Assembly: GCF_002776525.5 (NCBI RefSeq)
Contig: NC_045443.1
Coordinates: 38,590,531 to 38,654,530, forward strand
Direction of reading: 5' to 3'
DNA length: 64,000 bases
Origin: Piliocolobus tephrosceles
Lineage: Eukaryota; Chordata; Mammalia; Primates; Cercopithecidae
Below the pieces are notes generated by a model, which was not told the DNA's origin, ran no database searches, and saw nothing but the letters and a program-made list of their open reading frames with translations. Shown one piece after another: positions 58,543 to 64,000 of the stretch; the first letter of the stretch is position 1, and every line of letters begins with the position of its first letter. The position numbers and the translations under genes were made by a program.

Positions 58543-59034
58543 TGTGTCAGGCTAAATAATGGTCCCCCAATCCCCAAAGGCATCTAGGTTCTAATCCCTG
58601 GGAACTGTGAATGTTACCTTATATGAAAAGTACCTTTGTGGATGTGATTAAATTACAGATCCAGAGATGAGGTTATGCTGGATTAGCCAGGTAGGCCCTA
58701 AATACAATCACATGTGTTCTTACAAGAGGGAAGTAGAGTGAGATTATTAGACTACAGACAGAAGGTGAGAAGAGCATGTGACCAGGAGGCAGAGATCAGA
58801 GTGATGTGACTGCAGGTGAAGGAATGCCACAGCCACCAGAGGCTGGAAGAAGCAAGGAATAGATTCTCCCCTAGAGCCTCCGGAGGTAGCATGGCCTTGC
58901 TGACACCTTGATTTCAGTCCAGTGAAACTGATTTTTGTCTTCTGACCTCTAGAACTGTAAGAGAATATATGTGTGGTGTTTTAGGCCACCAAATTTGTGG
59001 TAATTTCTTACAGCAGTAATAGGAAACTAATACA
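58543..59034 (+). mobile_element. MLT1 (C/D-like) solo LTR
   Basis: TGTGTCAGGCTAAATAATGG start, 'tctcccctagagcctccgga' middle, 'taataggaaactaataca' end. Flanks CCCTA (58538-58542) and CCCTT (59035-59039). Confidence 0.92.
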
Positions 59035-59039
59035 CCCTT

Positions 59040-60340
59040 ATTTAAACAACAACAGGAAGCACCCAGTAGCTTCGAAAATAATTCCAAGCTGCCAAGTATT
59101 CCTCAGCAAAGAGGTTCTCTCCAGAGCCTCGAGCCGTGGATCTCACAAGTTCCATATGTACCCATTGCAAGACCCAAAGGAATCACAATTCACCCTGAGA
59201 AAAGTGTTAGTACAGGAAGCCCATCCGCAGTGAAAAATGATCAAGGTGAACTGAATATGTAAATACTGAGATGATACGGAATATATTTTCAAAGTCTCTT
59301 TATAAGTCAGGAAAGATAAAATACCACCAAAAAGTTATGAAATAATGAAACTTTAAGAAAGGATAAAAAATAAATGTAGAAAGAAATGTTCGATGAATAG
59401 AAGACATAGGAAGAAAAAACGTGAGTATAATTATGCTCAGGATAGGTACTGATCAATAATTCTAAAGAAATTTCCAGTTTCCTTATGAAATCCTCCCTAA
59501 GGGTGAATCAGATTTTCCTTTTTATCTTCTCCACAATGCACCGAAAGGTGTAAGTCAGCGATTGAGAGGTAGCTAATTAAAATGCACTGGGAAAAATCAA
59601 AAAAGCTGTGCAGCTTGCCACTGGAGTTTTCAGTAGGAGTAAAGATGCCTAGATTTGAAGCAAATCATTTTAGAGAAAAGAATGGTTATTTCCTGCAATA
59701 AATCCCCATCAGGACAGATTCTCACTGGTTCCAGCCATGGTGATGGATGGTGCTCTCTGGGCTGGCTATGTGGATTGGATTTGGATGGGCCACCAAAAGT
59801 ACAGATGCTTATCTGAAACTTATCTGACAAGCCAAATCTCAGGGCTCTACAAAATTATGCTGGCATTCTTTCAAGATTAGTCTCTCTTGTGAGATGGCTA
59901 GCACTGTAGATTGGGGACTTGGCTCTATGTCCAGTGAGGATGGATTTTTTTCTTCACATTTTTTGGCATTCCTGGTGCAGGAAAAATAAAGCAGGTGTGC
60001 ACACTGACATACATAATCAAGAAAAGTGAAAACTACATTACTAAGATGTTTAAACTACCTACATGTACTTCCTGAGAGCCTACTGTGTGCTTTATGGTTC
60101 CTGCTCAAAAACAGTTTAGAATAAAGTTAAGGAAACAAAGTCATTTATAAATTATTATAACATTTATAATATTTACAAATATCAGAAGAAAATGCTCAAT
60201 TACAAGTGGTCAAAAAATGGAATAATCAATACAGGTCATCTGAGAAGTATAAAGGGCATCTAAGAATAGCAATGTGCAACTTAAACTGGACCATAATTAG
60301 AGTAAGATTTAGTAGTCCAGGTAAAGACCGACTTATGGTA
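59040..60340. other. Single-copy intergenic
   Basis: No gene recognised. 60058-60110 has a short MIR/L2-like phrase ('gagcctactgtgtgctttat'). Confidence 0.45.
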
Positions 60341-60344
60341 AAAA

Positions 60345-60556
60345 GAATAACTGTTATTTGGTGAATGCCTACAGTATGCTAGGCAGTGTTTGAAAATACA
60401 CATTATTTCATTTAATTATTTCAACAACACAGTGTAGGTAAGAATCTTTATCCTCATCTTACCCATGAGAAGAGTCAAGATATGGAAAAGTTCAATTTCC
60501 CAAACTCACTTCACCGATACACAGCAGAATCAGAATTTAAAGCTAAGACTCACAAA
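60345..60556 (+). repeat. MIR SINE
   Basis: 'gaatgcctacagtatgctag', 'catttaattatttcaacaac', 'cctcatcttacccatgagaa' and 'cagaatcagaatttaaagct' are in MIR order over about 210 bp. Confidence 0.85.
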
Positions 60557-61009
60557 AAAACAAAACAAAAACAAAAAAAAAAAACCCTCTCGATCAATAT
60601 TCTCTGCAGGTGTTTTACTTTATTGATGTTTGTCAAAATGGAAAATCATGGTAGGTAGTTATTTCTGATAAACAAATCTGAGTGTAGGGTCGTGTAGCAT
60701 AATGTAGTGTAGACTAGAAAGAAATAGAAAAAGGAGACTAAGTTTTGTCTTTTTTTTCTTATGGCGTAACAGTCACAATCTTCATTCAAGAAGGAGGATG
60801 TCTGGAAAAGAATATTTTCTTACATATATGTTTTTCTTGCTAAATAGACAAAACTTTTCCTTCCTGAGGACATAAAGTAAGAAAGTCCAGTTTTAGCATC
60901 AAGCTTGCTGCATTTGCTCCATTTGTTGTATAAGTGTTTAAAGGACATTATTTGTGTATCTCCAATATGCTACGAGTTGAAGGTTAATTTTGTAGTATTA
61001 AGTTCCTTT
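60557..61009. other. Single-copy intergenic
   Basis: An A-rich run at 60555-60585, otherwise nothing recognised. Confidence 0.45.
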
Positions 61010-61014
61010 GCATT

Positions 61015-61688
61015 TGTGTTCATTTCTATTGCTGCTATAACAGACTACCAGAAACTTAATGGCTTAAGACAATACAACTGTATTATCTCACAGTATCTGT
61101 AGGTCAGAAGTCCAGGTTGGCTAAGTTGCATTCTGTTCAAAGTATCACAAGGTCTAAATCAAAATCAGCAGGCCCTAATTTCCTTCCGGAGACTCTGGGA
61201 ATGGATCAGCTTCCAGGATCATTAAGACTGTTGGCAAAACTCAGTTCCACGCTGCTATGGAACTAAGGTCCCATTTCCTTACTAGTTGATGGCGGGGATG
61301 GGGGCAATTCTTTCTCAGCTCCTAGAGATTGCCCATATTTCTTGACTCATGGCACTGGCTCTGTATTTTCAAATGTTGAATCCTTCTCACACTTCTTATC
61401 TCCCTGACATCCCCCTTTCCTTTTCCACATCACTCCTCTGCCACTTCCTCTTCCACTACATCTCTCCGACTTGACACTTCTGCTTTCCTCCCTCTTCTCC
61501 TTCTCAATGCTTGTGTGATTAACACTGGACCCGTTCACATACTGCAGGTAATCTCCCTATTTTAAGGTCAGCTGATAAGTAACCCTTATTCCATCTGCAA
61601 AGTCCCTTTACTGCAGTACGTATGTTAGTGTTTGATTGAATAACTGGGGGTAGGAATCTTGGGGATGCTGCTTTAGAATTCTACCACA
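61015..61688 (-). mobile_element. MLT1 solo LTR, long
   Basis: Antisense LTR with TG..CA ends and a perfect 5-bp duplication GCATT at 61010-61014 and 61689-61693. Landmarks are 'cacagtatctgtaggtcaga' and 'ttttaaggtcagctgataag'. At 674 bp it is longer than usual because of a pyrimidine-rich stretch at 61375-61505. Confidence 0.9.
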
Positions 61689-61985
61689 GCATTTATTTGC
61701 TTATAGGAAATATTTTGTTTTATTAGTAACAACAAATTAAATGTACTCAGTGCCAGAGTGTGGTTTCCATTTCTCCCTTCTACACAGTTCCACTGTCCTG
61801 GCCTCAGGAAGATTAAAGTCCGTCTATAAATATAGAGCATGAGTTTTGAGAAGATGGGAAATGCTCAAAAACAGTTACAATCAAGTAATTTTTTCAAGCA
61901 GGTAATTTAGAAAAAATACAACTGTAAAACTCAGCTTCTACATTAATTTTCAGGATATTTCTTTTTGGAGGTCTTTATTTTTAAT
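61689..61985. other. Short intergenic spacer
   Basis: Nothing recognised. Confidence 0.4.
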
Positions 61986-61989
61986 AATT

Positions 61990-63811
61990 TCAACTTGTCT
62001 TTTAGCTTTAGGGGGTGTATGTGCAAGTTTGTTACATGGGTATACTGTCTGATGTTGAGATTTGGGATACAATTGATCCCATCACCCAGGTAGTGAGCAC
62101 AGTACTCAATAGTTTTTCAAACCTTGCCCGCCTACCCCCTCTAGTACTCCCCATGTCTATCACTGCCATCTTCATGTTCATGTCTACCCATATTCATGTT
62201 TAGCTCCTACTTATAAGTAAGAACATACAGTATTTAGTGTTTTGTTCCTGTGTTAATTTGCTTAGGATAATGGCTTCCAGTTCCACCATATTACTGCAAA
62301 GGATGTGATTTCATTCTTCTCTGTGGCCACATAGTATATTATGGTGTATTTGCACCACACTTTCCTTATCAATCCATGACTGATGGGCACCTAGGTTAAT
62401 TCCATGTCTTTGCTATTATGAATAGAGTGGCAACAAACATATAAGTGTCTGTGGCTTTTTTTGGTATAATGTTCTATTTTCCTTTGGGTATATACCCAGT
62501 AATGGGAATACTGGGTCAAATGGTAGTTCTGTTTTAAATTATTTGAGAAATCTCCAAACTGCTTTCCACAGAGGCTGAACTAATTTACATTCTCACCAAC
62601 AGTATAAAAGTGTGTGGGTTTTTTTTCCTCCACAGTCTCACCAGCATCTGTTGTTTTTTAGACTTTTTAATAAAGCCATTCTGACTGGTGTGAGATGGTG
62701 TCTCACTGTGATTTTGATTTGCATATCTCTATTAATATGTTGATCTTTTTTTTATGTTTGTTGGCCACTTGTACATTCTTTTGAGAAGTATTTGTTTAGA
62801 TCTTTTGCCCACTTGTTAATTGGATTGTTCATTTTTTGCTTGTTTAATTATTTAAGTTCCTTATAGGTTGTCGATATTAGACCTTTGTTGAATGAATAGT
62901 TTGTGAATATTTTCTCCCATTCTGTAGGTTGTCTGTCTACTCTGTTAATAGTTTATTTTACTGTGCAGAAGCTCTTTACTTTAATTAGGTCCCACTTGTC
63001 AAAGTGGGACAACATTCATTTTTGTTGCAATAATCATTTTTGTTTTTGTTGCAACTGCTTTTGAGGACATAGGCATAAATTATTTCTGAAGGCAGATGTC
63101 CTAAATGGTGTTTCCTAGGTTTTCTTCTAGGATTCTTATAGTTTGAGGTCTCATATTTAAGTCTTTAGTTCATCTTATGTTAATGTTCGTATGTGATGCA
63201 GTTTCGTTCTTCTGCATATGGCTCATCAGTTATCCCAGCACCATTTATTGAACAGGAAGTCATTTTCCTGTTGCTTATTTCTGTTGACTTCTTTGAAGAT
63301 CAAATTGCTGTAGGTGTGAAGCTTCATTTCTGGGCTGTCTATTCTGTTTCATAGGTCTCTGTGTCTGTATTTTTACCAGTACCATGCTGGTTTGCTTACT
63401 GTAGCCTTATCAAATAGTTTGAAGTTGGGTAATAGATACCTCTGGCTTTGTTCTTGTTGCTTAAGTTTGCTTTGGCTATTCAGGCTGTTCTACCTGATTC
63501 ATATGAATTTTAAAAGTTTGTTTTTCTAATTCTGTGGAAAAAAATGATGCTTAGTTTGATAGGAATAGCGGTGAACCTGTAGATTGCTTTGGGCAGTATG
63601 GCTGTTTTAATGATATTGATTCTTCCAATCCATGGGCATGGAATGTTTTTCCATTTGTTTGTGCCATCTATGATTTCTTTAAGCAGTGTTTTATAAATCT
63701 CCATGTAAAGATATTTCACATTAGGTTTTATTTTTTATGGCTATTGTAAGTGGAATTGTTTCTTGATTTGGCTATCAGTTTGAATGTTATTGGTATATAG
63801 AAATGCTGCTG
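61990..63811 (-). mobile_element. Primate L1 (L1PB-like), 3' part, antisense
   Basis: Antisense L1 from the 3' UTR ('gtgtatgtgcaagtttgtta', 'gggatacaattgatcccatc') through the ORF2 C-terminal region to 'tggtatatagaaatgctgct'. About 1.8 kb, then the strand switches. Frames are broken. Confidence 0.92.
63510..63719 (-). pseudogene. L1 ORF2 fragment after the reverse transcriptase
   Basis: A 69-codon frame with the 'YKTLLKEIIDGTNKWKNIPC' and 'GRINIIKTAILPKAIYRFTA' stretches, placed after the catalytic palm in ORF2p. It is bounded by stops in a truncated element and is not functional. Confidence 0.85.
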
Positions 63812-64000
63812 CTTCTTCACCTCTACACAAATAAACTAGAAAATCAAGAAGAAATTTATAAACTCCTAGATGCATACACCCTCCCAAGACTAAACCAGGA
63901 AGAAGTCGAATCCCTGAATAGACCAATAACAAGTTCTGAAATTCAGGCAGTAATTAATAGCATAGCAAACAAAAACAACCCAGGACAAGATGGATTCACA
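63812..64000 (+). mobile_element. Primate L1, inverted 5' segment (cut by window edge)
   Basis: Sense ORF2 text ('aataaactagaaaatcaaga', 'tcccaagactaaaccaggaa', 'caggacaagatggattcaca') from upstream of the left segment in L1 order. With 61990-63811 it shows an inverted L1. The outer end and duplication lie beyond the window. Confidence 0.88.

Noticed and set aside
1..64000. Human origin
   Set aside because: The AluY at 8652-8967 carries Old World monkey-specific variants; human remains possible only if those are chance substitutions.

Overview
The window is 64 kb of AT-rich, gene-poor nuclear DNA from a primate. It is dense in Alu, L1, L2, L3/CR1, MIR, MaLR (THE1, MLT1) and hAT/mariner relics. 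The antisense Alu at 8652-8967 carries several changes that I associate with the Old World monkey AluYR lineage: GGCTCAAGCC, GAGACCGGCGG, ACTAGC..GCGAGGTGG and GAGATCTGGGCACTG when read in the sense direction. The best guess is therefore a cercopithecid monkey such as a macaque, baboon or vervet, not human. Two 10-N runs sit inside microsatellites, as expected of a draft assembly.

No intact protein-coding gene, exon chain, tRNA, snRNA, CRISPR array or bacterial feature can be supported. Every open reading frame is 162 codons or shorter. The recognisable ones are fragments of L1 ORF2, the THE1 internal region, or antisense Alu.

Layout. 1-3.26 kb: mostly unassigned sequence. 3.27-13.74 kb: one long minus-strand mammalian-wide L1 split by a small retrocopy, a THE1 solo LTR, two Alus, an MLT1 LTR that itself holds the AluYR, and a complete THE1 provirus with both LTRs and a matching CCCAC duplication. 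14.0-15.6 kb: a primate L1 with a twin-priming inversion and a perfect 13-bp target duplication. 15.6-22 kb: L2 relics in both orientations, with an Alu, an MLT1 LTR and an Alu monomer. 22-29 kb: mostly single-copy DNA with an ERVL pol relic near 24.5-25.4 kb. 28.95-30.36 kb: a two-phase pentanucleotide array and an AAAT array, each with a gap. 30-41 kb: single-copy DNA with L2, L3, MLT1, a HAL1/L1M relic and Alus. 41.3-41.75 kb: a shortened MADE1 hairpin touching an AluY. 41.8-46.6 kb: mostly single-copy. 46.6-48.3 kb: an L1M > MLT1 > L1P nest. 49.7-51 kb: a young L1PA fragment, an ERV-type LTR and MER20. 51-53.8 kb: repeat-free. 53.8-61.7 kb: hAT-like, L3, L2, Alu, MLT1 and MIR relics. 61.99-64 kb: a second inverted primate L1 running off the right edge.

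There are no genes to work together. The value of the window lies in its insertion history, several structurally clear transposition events, and a few single-copy stretches that could be regulatory. I found no convincing new biological system.
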